Positions 1-12,059 of a stretch of 64,000 nt of DNA are shown here, piece by piece (the first letter of the stretch is position 1; each line of letters opens with the position of its first letter). The position numbers and the translations under genes were made by a program. This stretch comes from Lithospermum erythrorhizon. Taxonomy: Eukaryota; Streptophyta; Magnoliopsida; Boraginales; Boraginaceae. The notes below the pieces were generated by a model. It worked only from the letters and a program-made list of their open reading frames with translations, ran no database searches and was not told the origin of the DNA. The stretch covers positions 620,001-684,000 of the forward strand of contig JADFUC010002295.1 of assembly GCA_019722365.1 (NCBI GenBank). Direction: 5' to 3'.

Positions 1-3000
1 CAAGATACGTGAGTTCAGCCAGATATTCTATATCTAAAGGCATACGATCGTCGATTGTCCCAAACCTCTTAAAAACCGATAATGCATAATTCCTCTCACC
101 GGATCTGTACGGGACATTCCATTTTATCCCATGATAGCGCATTTAGACTTCACGCGGGGAGTGCTCTCGAGAACGGCATAACATCATCATTTATAAGCCA
201 TGACATAACCGAACTGCTCAATGGTCTTATCAAGTATCCCAACCTCATACTCTACTTGGGGCTATAACACTCTCACTCACTCTATTTGAAATGAAATTCC
301 AACCACGGAGCAGAGCGCAGAGCTCCGGGAGACGTAAAAGTGGCTCTGTACGTTACTAGTCGGCCTATACCCCGAGGCCTCAAAAGCCCCCCAAATGTAA
401 GAGACGGGCGGATTCTCCGGTCCCGCAAACCACACATCCTCTAAGTTCAAGACTATTCAATCTCTGAAAAGGAAAGCCTAAGTGAGCGGATCCCCTCACG
501 AGAATCCCGAGACTGCCTCCCCAAATAACAACAACACGGAAGCACTCCTCTCGTGGATCTGGACCCAAATCGAGTCTCGACCATCGCACTTACTAATCAA
601 ACTACCCAAAAATACGTAAGAGCTGGGTTGCATTTTAATCCGAGGACACGCCGGCGATGCAATATCAAGTTATACCAATAACATGTGGATCCCACTCATA
701 AATGCGTGAAACAAAAAAAGAGAAATTTCTCCGAGCGTAAAAAACTGTGCCATCCTGGGAGAGGTGCATTTGAAGTCATTTAAAGTAGTGGGACATACGG
801 GAATCAGCCTGGAGCCGGATCATGAACGTGATAACGGTAAAAAGGCTCCAACGTTGTTTCCTCGAGAATTACTTCACTAGCCTCAGCTGTCTCCCCAAGG
901 ACTATTTTCCGCTACTCGGCTCGGGAAAAGCAGTGGGCAGAAATCCCAGCATTCCAAGTTGGTTATTGCCAAATAAGCGGAGACGCTGGGTAAAACAAAA
1001 GTTCTGAAGAATACTCACGCAAGGTCGCGAACCTTAGCCTCAAGACTGATTACATTATCTTCAGCACATACCCGAGGTAAAAACGAATACGCCGATCATT
1101 TCAGTTGGCCACTACTTATTACGAGGATATGTCCCCCCGAGGAGTTCGATAACATCTGAAAAGCCAACTCAAGAAGCCAGCAATGTTCCTCGTAGCAAGA
1201 GGCGATCGACGCCAGCCCCCATAATCAAATTCCCGACTACCCAAGTGATTCGTCACTGGCGACAAATGGAACCGAGAAAATCAGAAAACGGGTTATAAGT
1301 TCCAAACGCTTCAAGGAGAATTATACAAAGCATCCGGGCCGGGACCACATCGCTATTTTGTATCCCCCGAGAACAAAGTCCAACAAACCTTGCTCAGGTT
1401 TACGGCTGACACACGCAGGGGAAAATCTTTGGCTCAAAATCACCCAAGCAGATATTTACCACCACGCATTTAAATTTACTCTTTAATACGCTGACCTCTA
1501 TCAGCATTTAAGGCGAAATTCCTGTGACAACCAAATTGCATTTACCTCGTATCAAGGCCCCATACTATTCGCTACGGTGGTATCGATTGCAGACAAGCTC
1601 GTGAAACCAAATTTCAAAAATACAAAGACGACGCCAGCGGTCGTGACATTTTAGTGTCAGCGAAGTTATGTTCTAAGAATACCACTGCCAAGTTATTATC
1701 GAGGAGTTTATTTGAAAACATCATTACTCAAGCATGATACCCAAGCATTCGTATTGGGATAACATCCTTCGCCGATGCCTCTCATTTCTGATACGCCGCA
1801 AACGCCTGATTTGAAATCAAGTTACACGCGCCTCCCCTGCTTAATGGACTCCGCTGAAGTCAGCTTTAACCGAACTATCTTTCAAATGATTAAGCAAGCA
1901 CTTCCCTCGAGCCTGGGCAACGGTATTTATGAACTCCCACGAGTTTTATGGTCTTACATAACCATCGTTGAAATTTATGCATAACTTGTTCATAAACATA
2001 AACAAATAAAGATAATGTGATCATTCAAAATGTATATAATCAAATTAAGAAATATATATATATATATATATATATTATGATATATATATATATATACGTA
2101 TATATATATATATATATATATAATTTAAACGAGCACTCTATAGCCCAAATCCGAATTCACCAACTTCAGATTTTACAAAGCCTCATTCGACTTCCTAAGA
2201 ATTAAGCATACTTCATTAAATTCGTAGACGCCCAATTTGGCCCACACGAGAAATGGGTCATTTCCAATCACGCGACGGGATTGCTGTAACCACGTTAGAA
2301 AGAATCGGAGAACAAAAATCAACGGAAGCGGCGCCAAGCATGGTATAGCATTTATTGAAGTTTTCATCTTATGTAACTCCTTTATATGTGCCTCACTCTT
2401 TTTAACCTGGGGCCACCGATTAACTAATAAAGCCTAACCTTCAAGTAAAGCGATTAACTAACTAAATGCTAATCCAGTAAGTAACTAACAAGTCACTAAC
2501 GTAGCCTTTTACTAGTTAAACCACAATTAACCAAGAAGTTAATCGATTCTGCCTCGCCCAATTCTCAGATTTTACATTATCAATATAAAAACTCAATCGA
2601 AGATCTCTGCCGATTTCAATCAACTCTCAATTTAGAAATCACACCCCACTCTCACATATGAAATAAAAATTCAACGCCACTCTACGAAATACCAGATAAT
2701 ATTCATCAGAGCACACCCGAATTCCTCATTATTATTATTATAACGATTACGCATGATCTAAACCCAAGATAACCTTATATTATCACGAAGGCCTATTTAA
2801 TAATTTATAATTACCATTATCAACACTTGGGCTGGAAGCGAATTTACTTAATGTAAAAACTAAAACGAATCATATAATAATTATCGCAATAGACATAATT
2901 GAAATATACACCGATTTCCAACAACCACCCTCAAACATTATGTGAGTAAAAACCCCATTCGCCTCGCATTCTGACGTAGCCGCCATTACAAGTAAGTCCG

Positions 3001-3480
3001 CCATCATTCAACAACTCGCTTCGACAAGAAAAAGAATTGTGGAATATACGGTAGAAATTGCCTCAACTTCACTTGACGCTTTAAGAGACAAAGCTATACC
3101 GAATGCAGACAAAATACGGCATTTCTTGCCAAATCAAGTGGTCGAATTCTGGCACTTGAGAAGCGAGATCTCATGTTTCGCCTCTTTAAAGTTTCCAAGA
3201 AACTCAAAGCAAGCTAAAGACAAGCTTTAACCCGGCCGTGGTGGACCTTTATAAGACGACGCGCAGCCTGGCAGCCCAGAACGTGCATTACCGGAAAAGA
3301 GCTTTCTCGAAAAAGCTATTTAAGCATATACTTACACGATATATTTAAAAAAGATACTATACTTAAGGCATTTCAACGTATTTATCTCCCTTCTTTTGTA
3401 AAATAGACTCTCGAATTAAAAGTTCACGAAACACAAGTTTGCCTTTTGAAATAAGAAACCTTGAGTACTCAAAGACATTT
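1..3480. other. Gene-free repetitive/degenerate sequence
   Basis: No open reading frame here exceeds about 70 codons and none resembles a known family. The sequence changes character near 2 kb, from mixed composition with many CG and TCGA words to AT-rich DNA. I see no splice-linked coding and no recognisable transposon domain. It may be old, heavily mutated transposon DNA, but that is inference only. Confidence 0.5.
2053..2122. repeat. (AT)n microsatellite
   Basis: About 70 bases of almost pure AT dinucleotide repeat, interrupted by short TATG and ACG breaks. It is a simple sequence repeat with no coding meaning; the short tyrosine/isoleucine-rich reading frame over it is an artefact. Confidence 0.9.
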
Positions 3481-3499
3481 CTGTGAATAAACAAAGTCG

Positions 3500-4340
3500 A
3501 ATAGCATCACTTAACCTCCACCAAAGCAGTGAAAACCTGCTCGACTGTGGGATCACCTCGCCTCCCGAAATAACGAGATCATCTCGTGCTCGCCGATCTC
3601 GCATCACACTTAACCTGCAGGTAAACCCGAATGTGAATTGGGATCACCAAGGCCCCCGAAATAATCAGATCATTCGGGGTCAAGTTTAATAAGCATCACT
3701 TAACCTCCACCTCAGATTTAAACCCGGAATAATTGTGATCACTCGCTGGCCCCCGAGCGACCTGGATTTATCTCAGTCAAGCTCTAATAAGATCACTTAA
3801 CCTCCACTCAGAGAAACCCGAAATATCAGCATCACTTAACCTCCACCTCAAAAAGAGGGAAACCCGGTTTAAATTGGGATCACTCACTGGCCCCCGATCA
3901 CTCGTGGTCCTCGAACAATGATCATTCGAAGTTCAAGCTCAATAGTATCACTTAACCTCCACTACAGGAAACCCGGAAATACTGGGATCACCTACTGGCC
4001 CTCTTAATCGTGATCAATTTGGGTCAAGCTTTAATAAGAAGACTTAACCTCCACAAGTGAGGAAACCCGAGCTTTAATTGGGATTACCTCGCACTCGACC
4101 TTAATCGCATCATTCTGGGTCGTCAATAAGATCATCACTAACCTCCACGGCGGAAATCCGGTCAATTGGGATCACTACTCGCCCCCGAACGAATCGATCA
4201 TTCGTGGTCATGTAAATAAGATTACTCAACCTCCACAAAGGAGTAAACCTGCTGAAGCTGATCATTTTGCCATCCCCCGAATAAATCGATCATTCGGTTT
4301 GGCTAAGTTATATCATCTGTGATTTCTTTGAAAAACCCGG
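3500..4340. repeat. Degenerate ~95-bp tandem repeat array
   Basis: The word CACTTAACCTCCAC or a close variant starts near 3508, 3607, 3697, 3794, 3833, 3949, 4041, 4136 and 4223. Most spacings are 87-99 bases, with one short (39) and one long (116) unit. Between the words, each unit has the same order of submotifs: an AAACCCGG-like box, TTGGGATCAC, a GGCCCCCGA-like box, GATCATTCG and a GGTCAAG-like box, then the next unit. This is a satellite-like array of roughly nine diverged copies. Whether it is free-standing or part of a larger transposon cannot be seen. Confidence 0.75.
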
Positions 4341-4369
4341 TCGAGTAAATCACCTCGTGGTCCCAGGAA

Positions 4370-7300
4370 AATCATACGAGGAACGCAAAGACAGATTTAA
4401 TAACTATCACGAAACCAATCCCTCGGCGGGCGACGGCATCTGACAGTGAGCAAAGACATAGCAAAAACATTATATACAAGTCGTTAGCAGATAAAAAGAA
4501 AGAAAAGCTCGATAAAGAGATATAAGAAAAAGAATAAAAAATTCGAAAAAAATAAAAAGAAAAGTGTAAAAATTACTAAACTAAAGAAATACATAAGAAT
4601 TCGCACCTCGCACTAATTGTGTGCCCGAGGGAATATGGACAAAAGTTAAACCAAATATTGACAAAAAAACAGATCAAAGATAACTCAAGCATCAGCCCCA
4701 TCACCTTCCTCATCTTCCCCAAGGCCATCATCGCTTCCGACCATCGCCTCAGAGATTACTCTCACTATCCTCAATATCACCAAAGTGGATCACATATTCT
4801 TCATGAAGCGCCTCCACGAATTCGCAATGAATTTAACACTGCGAACTCTTCATATAGACTTTGAGACTAAAGACTCTGATGATGCTGCAGTATACGTCAT
4901 CAATGAGAATATCCTTGTAGTTTTGGCTCTTCTTGAAATTCTCTATAATAACTCTCGAGGAGGTCCACTACACAAACAGAAGGAATCAGTAAGAATTACT
5001 TATCATAATAATATACAAAAGTTAAATAAGATAGGAAGACATGACTTACGAAGGGTGGTGTTGGGGAATTTGCATACTCCCTTGGTTAACCCAGCTTTGA
5101 TCAACACGTCCTCATCACAAAAGACTTCGTGGGGCAGGGCATGAGGAAAGTTCTCAACTTCTCTATTTCAGCTTAGGTCTTGGCAGAATCTTTGGCTGAG
5201 AGGAAAGTTGGGTCGATGGTATCAGTTAATAAGATGAGTTGCAGAAAAGGAGAAATTGCAAAAATGAAAAGGGTTGCTCTGAAGAAGAAAACTGAGAATT
5301 ATGAAATAAGGAAAGTGAAAAAAGAAACAAGAGAGCGGTTTACCTTTTATATAATCGAGGGAGTGATCTTTGATATTCCTTGACATAAAGGGGCACCAAA
5401 GTTGGTAAAGTTAAATTTTAACCCACATATTCCACTACCATTCGAAAATCGCCAAGTAAAAATAATTTTGAAATTAAAAGGCAATTAATACTTTATTATT
5501 AAATAGCCTCCATTCTCGGTTTTAATATTATTTGACCATTATGTGCTCAATCCGTATCAGCAGGCCCATCAACATACATACTGCGCCTCAAAGCATTTAT
5601 TTATTATTACTTCGTTTTCATCTTCTAAGCGATCCAAGATTCCCAAAGATTTCCTATAAAAGCACCTGCGCAAACCATCATCGTGGTGTCACGCTTAATC
5701 AATTACTACACTATTCAATAGCTGGCCACAATCTCGAACTAACTTTGCTCTCTGAAAGCATTTGACGATCGACTTCTGGCCGCGCCTGCGCACAACCACC
5801 CCTAAGGTTTCATCACGAGACGCCATGCAGTAAAGTGCTTTAACCATTTCACAACCCTAACAACTACTCGGCAAAGGAAATGTGACATTACGCATTAAAC
5901 ACCTCGGCGGCCTCCACCTCAAGATATCCCGACGCCACACAGCCGAGACAGTCCATACCAGCATTTTAAGAGTTTTATCACTCCAAAAAAGCGATCCAAA
6001 ACCACCACAAAAAACAAGTAGATGAATCCAAAATCTAAAATTCCAGATCTCATCCCTATAAAAAACCTCAGAAAAAATATACTCATCACTATAACCAACT
6101 TGACAATCCCCTACAAATTTGACTTTGATGCATACATATGAACTCAGGTAGTGTGTCATAATGTGGTAACTTGGTCGGAATCTGCCGCCAGTTTTGACTC
6201 TTTCTAGTATGGTATATGGGTGGTCACCTTACAATGTAATTTGCCATTTTTAGACCTCCTTTGTCAACAAACCTGCCTTTATCTTCAATCTTCTTGAGTT
6301 GCTACACCAAGTACCAAGGATCCATCTTTTCTTTGTTGGAGGTGTTATATTACCATTTATGGTCGATGCTGGCTACTAACCTCCTTCAATCTACTTTTGA
6401 ATTTTTTATAATTGTACTTTTTCAACTTCGACCTTAAATATATTTCATATATTTATATATAATATTCGATAAAAATATAACAATATAAATACTTTTAAAT
6501 ATATTTTCATCGATATATTAACAAATAAACTATCTTCACGCCAAAAAAATATAACTAATAATAACAATAAATAGTTTGCGACGAAAGATACTTCCTCCAA
6601 TTCAAAAATATTGACTAATAATATGATTTCCAATAAACTACCTTCATGCCAAAAAATCTTTTCTCATAATATATTATTCTCTTCAAGCCATTTCCAAATA
6701 GTTTCCTAACCATTCAGACATAAATTAAGAAACGAAAGAAGCCAAAAAAGATATCAAAAAATATGGGAACGACAATTAATCAAACTATATCGTTGGTTGG
6801 TTAATAATTTAATAATGCATAGAAAATCCATTAAAAATGTAATTATACTTTCTATACTAATAAAGACAGTGCATCAAACAAAAAAATTACGCTGTAAAGA
6901 AATATGAACGAAGGGAGTATTCCACATACATACATAGCAAGATATGAATGCTAGTGATAACAAAAAATAATTAGAACAATAAAAGTGGGAACTCGTTTTC
7001 TTGGTTAAGAACAATAAAATAAGGGAAGTTTTTAATGTGTTATGAGGGATTCCATTAAAAAACATTATCAATCAACTGTTCTATGAATTTTAAAATATCT
7101 AAATAGCTTCACTAATGCGGACAAATCAACCTGTAGTCTTTATTAATCCCCTAGAGCATTTTAATCGTTTTTCACATCTTTCTACTACTTCCGTCCCAAT
7201 TTAGGGGTTATATTTTCTTTCAACAAATAGTTAACCTAAATTTTGGAACGAGAATCAATCAATTCAATTAACTTTTAATTTATATCAGAATATTTTTCAA

Positions 7301-7730
7301 TTAAATACTACGCACTTATACATATATATATAAATGCTATACTATGAATAAAAAATATTTACATAGCATATATTTAGGATTAAAATCGAGTAATTTCTTT
7401 TGATAAGTCAAAGAAACCAATTAAGTTGAGATGGAGGTAGTCAAATTTATGAATTGTATTAGGGTTTGTGAACTAGTGAGTGTTAATTAGTCTAAATTAA
7501 TAAATTATTGAATATTTTAAAGAACATTAAAAAGGTAATGAGGGAGTCCTTAATAAAATCAACCAACAATCATAATATACTGTAAATTTATGATTATAAT
7601 TATTGAAGAAAAGAACTGGTTTAGTACGGAGTAATTCTTTTTTCTTTTCAATTTTTGCAGGAAAGAGGAATTGCTTGAAGAATTAAGGGGGCTTAGGAGT
7701 AGTGATAAAGAGTCAATTAAAGGGAAAAGA
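4370..7730. other. Intergenic, no supported gene
   Basis: Reading frames up to 119 codons occur (for example 4785-5144 on plus and 5857-6159 on minus), but none resembles a family I recognise and none has convincing neighbouring exons. A purine-rich, lysine-like stretch lies at about 4480-4580. From about 6400 on the DNA is very AT-rich. Confidence 0.45.
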
Positions 7731-7734
7731 AGGT

Positions 7735-7850
7735 GGATAGAAGGTGATGACAGAAGCATAGAGAGCACAAATGAGTGAGATGCAAAAAATAAGGCCTCCA
7801 TGCTGCAGTTCATCATCTGTGCTCTCTATCTTCTGTCAACAACCCTCTTC
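7735..7850 (-). ncRNA. MIR157: MIR156/157 family microRNA precursor hairpin
   Basis: Read on the minus strand, positions 7839-7819 match the known miR157 sequence (family signature TTGACAGAAGATAGAGAGCA, then C). After a loop of about 50 bases, positions 7766-7746 carry the partner strand, starting GCTCTCTATGCTTCTGTCAT, which pairs with the first arm except for one bulged C. This two-arm arrangement is that of plant MIR156/157 precursors, with the mature product on the 5' arm. In plants miR156/157 targets SPL transcription factor mRNAs and controls juvenile-to-adult phase change. A strong TATA box lies about 190 bases upstream on the same strand. The mature identity comes from recognising the family sequence; expression is not shown. 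Confidence 0.92.
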
Positions 7851-8026
7851 ATTAATCCCCCATTTTTACCTGATAAAGGAGACACCAAAACCAAGAAAGT
7901 TGTAGCACTTATCTGTTAAAGAAGAAAAGTTGTGACTATGAGTAGATTTCACTATTCAGAATGAAAGAGGAAGAATGGTATTTGTGACAACTATTTTGGT
8001 ACACTAGTACTCAGTCTACATGTCTC

Positions 8027-8034
8027 TATTTATA
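8027..8034 (-). promoter_or_regulatory. TATA box of the MIR157 primary transcript
   Basis: The minus strand reads CCCTATAAATAGAGAC, a near-perfect plant TATA box. It is about 190 bases upstream of the miR157 arm, in the same orientation. A start site about 30 bases downstream (near 7995) would give a leader of about 150 nt before the hairpin, normal for a plant primary microRNA. The link to the hairpin is inferred from position and strand. Confidence 0.65.
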
Positions 8035-8719
8035 GGGAGGAAAAGTGAAGGAACCAAAATGGATAAATTAGATATGAATAATTCCCCCTCTGGACTCAGG
8101 TGTATAAATATATGCTTGCTAGGACTGGTATGTAGTACTTGTACTGCTGCCTCATGTACTCTATGCTTGTGAATTTTCTTTCACCAGTTCTGTAATTGAA
8201 AGAGGAAATAAAGATTTAATTTCCCTATGCAATAACTTCCTAACAACCCTAGTCCCACCTTCATTCACCAAGCATGATAGATAGTAAATCACAGGCAAAC
8301 ACAGTTTTTGTGAAATCCTCAACAGGTTTAATCATTTTTTACCATTTAATTTTGTGTTAAAGACTTCGAATCAATTTGTTTACAATAAACGATATCATCT
8401 TCTCACAAATGATCTTCTCATAAATGTTTGCTAAATGATACCCTCAATTTCATAATAATAGATTAAAAAATTATTCTATTAAGAAATCGCTTAAAAACTA
8501 TATCGTGATTGTAAAAGATATCAAATTATAAACAATCAACTATTACGAAAAATAATTTTTTTAAATAATCATCTATTTCTTTAAACTAAGTGAGTCATTT
8601 TCACTACCGACAAGACAAATCACGTTCGTTCATGATAAAAGTGAAACCCTTTAAGGCCGTTGGATTTGTTAACATATTAACACATTCTATGTCTCAATTC
8701 CCAACAGATAATTATCAAA

Positions 8720-9012
8720 TTTATTACTTCCTTCACATTTTTTATTTGTTGTTTTAACCATTTATACATATTTGTTGTTCTAGCCATTTGTACATAGATT
8801 AAGAAAAAAAAATAGTAATCAAAAAGTACATTAAAAATATAGAATGATAATCATTTAAAACTATATCATTGGTTGATTGATAATTTCATAAGAAAAAATA
8901 ATAAAAAAATACATTGAAAATGTAGAAGTACAATTTATTATTTTAAAATGACAAATACTTTGAAACAAAAAATTTAGACTAAAACGATAAATAAATAAAA
9001 CGGAGGAAATAT
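8720..9012. mobile_element. Probable short MITE with imperfect terminal inverted repeats
   Basis: The left end (ACTTCCTTCACATTTTTTAT and following) and the reverse complement of the right end (around 8975-9010, ending in ACGGAGGAAAT) can be aligned over about 35 bases, with shared TTCCT and GTTTTA words. The interior is AT-rich and non-coding. The 'CTTCCGTC' type of end is common in plant mariner-like MITEs, and a related start occurs near 7188. The similarity is imperfect, so the boundaries are approximate. Confidence 0.35.
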
Positions 9013-10630
9013 ATGTGAACATTTATTGTTAATATGTCAATAATCGATAATTGGATACAAGAAAGGGATGGATCTAGACTACCATCAAGTACTAATAAAC
9101 ATCATAAATAGATGGTTGAGATAACTCCCACTAGCTAGGGACCTCTTGACAATAAATTCATGAATGTACTCTAGCTACTGGCAGTTGCATGTATCTTCTT
9201 GTTAGGATATTGGTGGGTGTACTATTTGTTAGTCCATCACCACTAGAGCTTTGTTGATTTAGGCCACTAAATTTGCATGTACTGAAACTTGATGAGTTGA
9301 ATAGTTCAATACATATATACAAGGCCCTCCTCCAATTCACCATCACTATATCTCATCTCTATCCATTATAAAGATTTCCCATAGCTAGAAAATCTCCTCT
9401 GCGATTTGTACTAAAAAATGGATCTTCTTCAAAATAAAGAAAATATATATATACGATTGGAAATTACTAATTTTAAATTTTTTATTTATGTCGTGTAAAT
9501 TAAACGTTGGGCCTTATTATTTGGAATTAGAGAAAATATTACCTTTACTATACACAATCATAATAATTTAAGTGGGGATAATTTAGGAAAATCACCATCT
9601 ACGTCTTTTTTTACTCCTTATAGTTCGTACGTTGATTGAACTCATGTCATTTATTATGAAGATCATATATAATTATACTTAATCAAATAAAAATTGGTTT
9701 TTCAATATAGAAACTATATCAATCTTGTGAGATAGGTTGGAGCCGTATAGGTCAAGCACCTATACAATTCTAACAGATGAATTTGAAGTCAGCAGAAAAT
9801 CATGTGATGTTATATTGCAGATTGAAACAGGCTAATATAACCTGTTTTTGTGTTTTGATTGATGATAAAAGTTAGAAGTATATATTTTTATATGTTATCT
9901 TTTAGACATTTTGCAGTGAAAGGTCAACTTCGTGAGCAATGCCTTTTCCCTTGCGCTTCTATTATTGTCATATAATAGTATTTAGTACTACTCTAATTAG
10001 AGGTTGTTTCCTACCATCTAACATTTCTATTTTCTAAGATTTGAGTTTTCTGGTTGGATTGACAGAGGTAATTGGGTTTACTGCCAGCTGAGGTAATTGG
10101 ATTTATTGTCAATAATTAACTATATATGGGTGTTGTTATATACGGTCTAATTTTTTTTTAAAAATGCAGTTAAAATTTGAGTAAAGACTAAATTAACCTT
10201 TATATATTTTAACAATAAATATAGTCAAAATTGAAAAATAACAACCCACCCCCACCAAAATCAATACCCAATATAAAAACAATACAAATAAATGTTTGAA
10301 TTTTGAAATCTTTATGCTCCTTAACCAGCATCAACATTAGATTAAAATAAGTTAAACAATAACATTAATTATAAATTCACAGATGAAATAAAAAATAAGT
10401 TAAAACAATAACATTAATTATAAATTCACAGATTAGAGAAGATGAAATAAAAAAATTAGATTAGGAACTTACTTTACATGAGTTGATAAGTATACCTATA
10501 AATTCAACAAAACAAGAAAACAAAGATAAATAATTAATGTTAGTGCATAATGAAAAAAACAACAAAATAGAAATAAATAAAATGTATTAACAATAACAAA
10601 AAAATGGAAATTACAAAACTATGATGAAAG
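9013..10630. other. Intergenic AT-rich sequence with a ~49-bp tandem duplication
   Basis: No coding sequence is supported. A segment starting near 10345 (AAATAAGTTAAACAATAACA and following) is repeated about 49 bases later, near 10393, with a small insertion in the second copy. This is a local tandem duplication just downstream of the decayed CACTA transposase. Confidence 0.5.
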
Positions 10631-10638
10631 GATCGTAC

Positions 10639-12050
10639 TTACATTTTAGACAAATGAATAATGAATAGTGTTGGTCTTATATCACACTTGCATCCCTTAT
10701 AAAATGTCATTTTGCTTGATCTATACTGATGATCTGGAGGAAGGAAACAACGATGACAGTCAAACCAAGTGTATTTCTTGCCTTCTTTTAAATAGAATGC
10801 AGAAGTCGAATTTGGACATAATAACGTTCCATGAGTGCTCCAGCCGGATAACATGCCATAAGCAGGAAAGTCACTAATAGTCCACATCAATGAAACCCTC
10901 ATGTTAAAATTTTATTGTTTCGCTGCGTCATAAGTAACAACACCAACCTCCCACAAAGACTTTAGCTCATCTATCAATGGCCTAAGATAGACATCAATAT
11001 CTCTCCCGAGGCTATCAGGTCCTGGCAATATTAGCGTAAGCAACATATAGGGGTCTTTCATACACAAACCAAGAGGCAAATTGTAAACGCAAATCATCAC
11101 CGGCCAATAAGAGTATTGTCCTCCAAACTTACCACTAACAGTCTGAAACCCATATGTACATAACCTAATACATACCTTTCGTGGCTCGCTCGCTCGCAAA
11201 ATCAGGATATGATGAATCAAAATGTTTCCAAGCACCTCCATCCCTTGGATGATTCATCCACCCCTCGGTGGCTCGAGTACAAGAATGCCAAATCATATCA
11301 TTTGCCGTCTTTCGTGACATATACAACCTTTGTAACCGTGGTGCAAGAGGGAGGTATGTCAATATCTTCCTCGGGATAGGTTTGTATTGTCCTGGTTTTC
11401 TTGGTTTATACCTCTCCTCCCCGCATGTGCTACACATTTGTAAACATTCATTCTCTTTATAGAACAACATACAACCGTTAACACAAGCATGAATTTCTAT
11501 TTCTACAAGAATAATGGACCCAACATTTTCTTTACCTCATAGAAATCAGTGGGTATGGTAGCTCCCTTGTTTGGTGTTAGTCTTCGGATTACCGAAACCC
11601 ATCGTTCATATTTAGCCTGTGAGATATCTGATTCAGCTTTAAGATTCAACAGTTCACTTGCCATTGACAGTTTCGTGAATTCAGAACAACCATCAAACAA
11701 TGGCTCATTCGCAGATTGTAACAATTTGTAATATGATACTGCTATTGGGTTCGGATCTTCCACAACATTAATGTGTCAACACGATCGAATTCTAACCCAC
11801 CTGTAAATCCATCATTCACCATATCAACGTATTCGTTCGCAGTCTTATCAACCTCAAATAACATATTGGCCCTAGATTGTGCATCATCTTTTGCTTTTGT
11901 CAAGTCAGTCTCCCCATGATACTCTCATATTTCGTATCCTCTAACGAAACCATTTTTACAAACGTGCATCTCCACTTCATTCTTACGAAGAACATAAACA
12001 TTACGACATTTATTACATGGACATCTAATCTAACTTTGACTTAACGATAT
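10639..12050 (-). pseudogene. Decayed CACTA (En/Spm) transposase, TNP2-like
   Basis: Minus-strand fragments in several frames follow the usual order of a plant CACTA transposase. First comes a transposase-associated N-terminus with a CPCNKC motif (about 12040-11765). Next is a PNP(I/E)A..YY.LL..A segment and a DFYEVKKML-like segment (11763-11503). Then come a CGEERYKPR stretch and conserved WMNHPRDGGAWKHFD (11470-11165), GLCTDGFQ-like and WPVMICVYNLP (11241-10912), and finally the core TNP2 signature DFPAYGMLSGWSTHG with WFDCHRCFLP (10902-10639). A functional protein would be one long frame; here frameshifts and stops separate the pieces. Introns could explain a few breaks but not all. I did not find convincing CACTA terminal repeats, so the element ends are unknown. 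Confidence 0.85.
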
Positions 12051-12059
12051 GGTTGAATT

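Noticed and set aside
3500..4340. CRISPR array
   Set aside because: Units are diverged and tandem without unique spacers, and this is a plant nuclear context.
4785..5144. 119-codon frame as a gene
   Set aside because: No family resemblance, low-complexity flanks and no supporting exons; likely a chance frame or old repeat.
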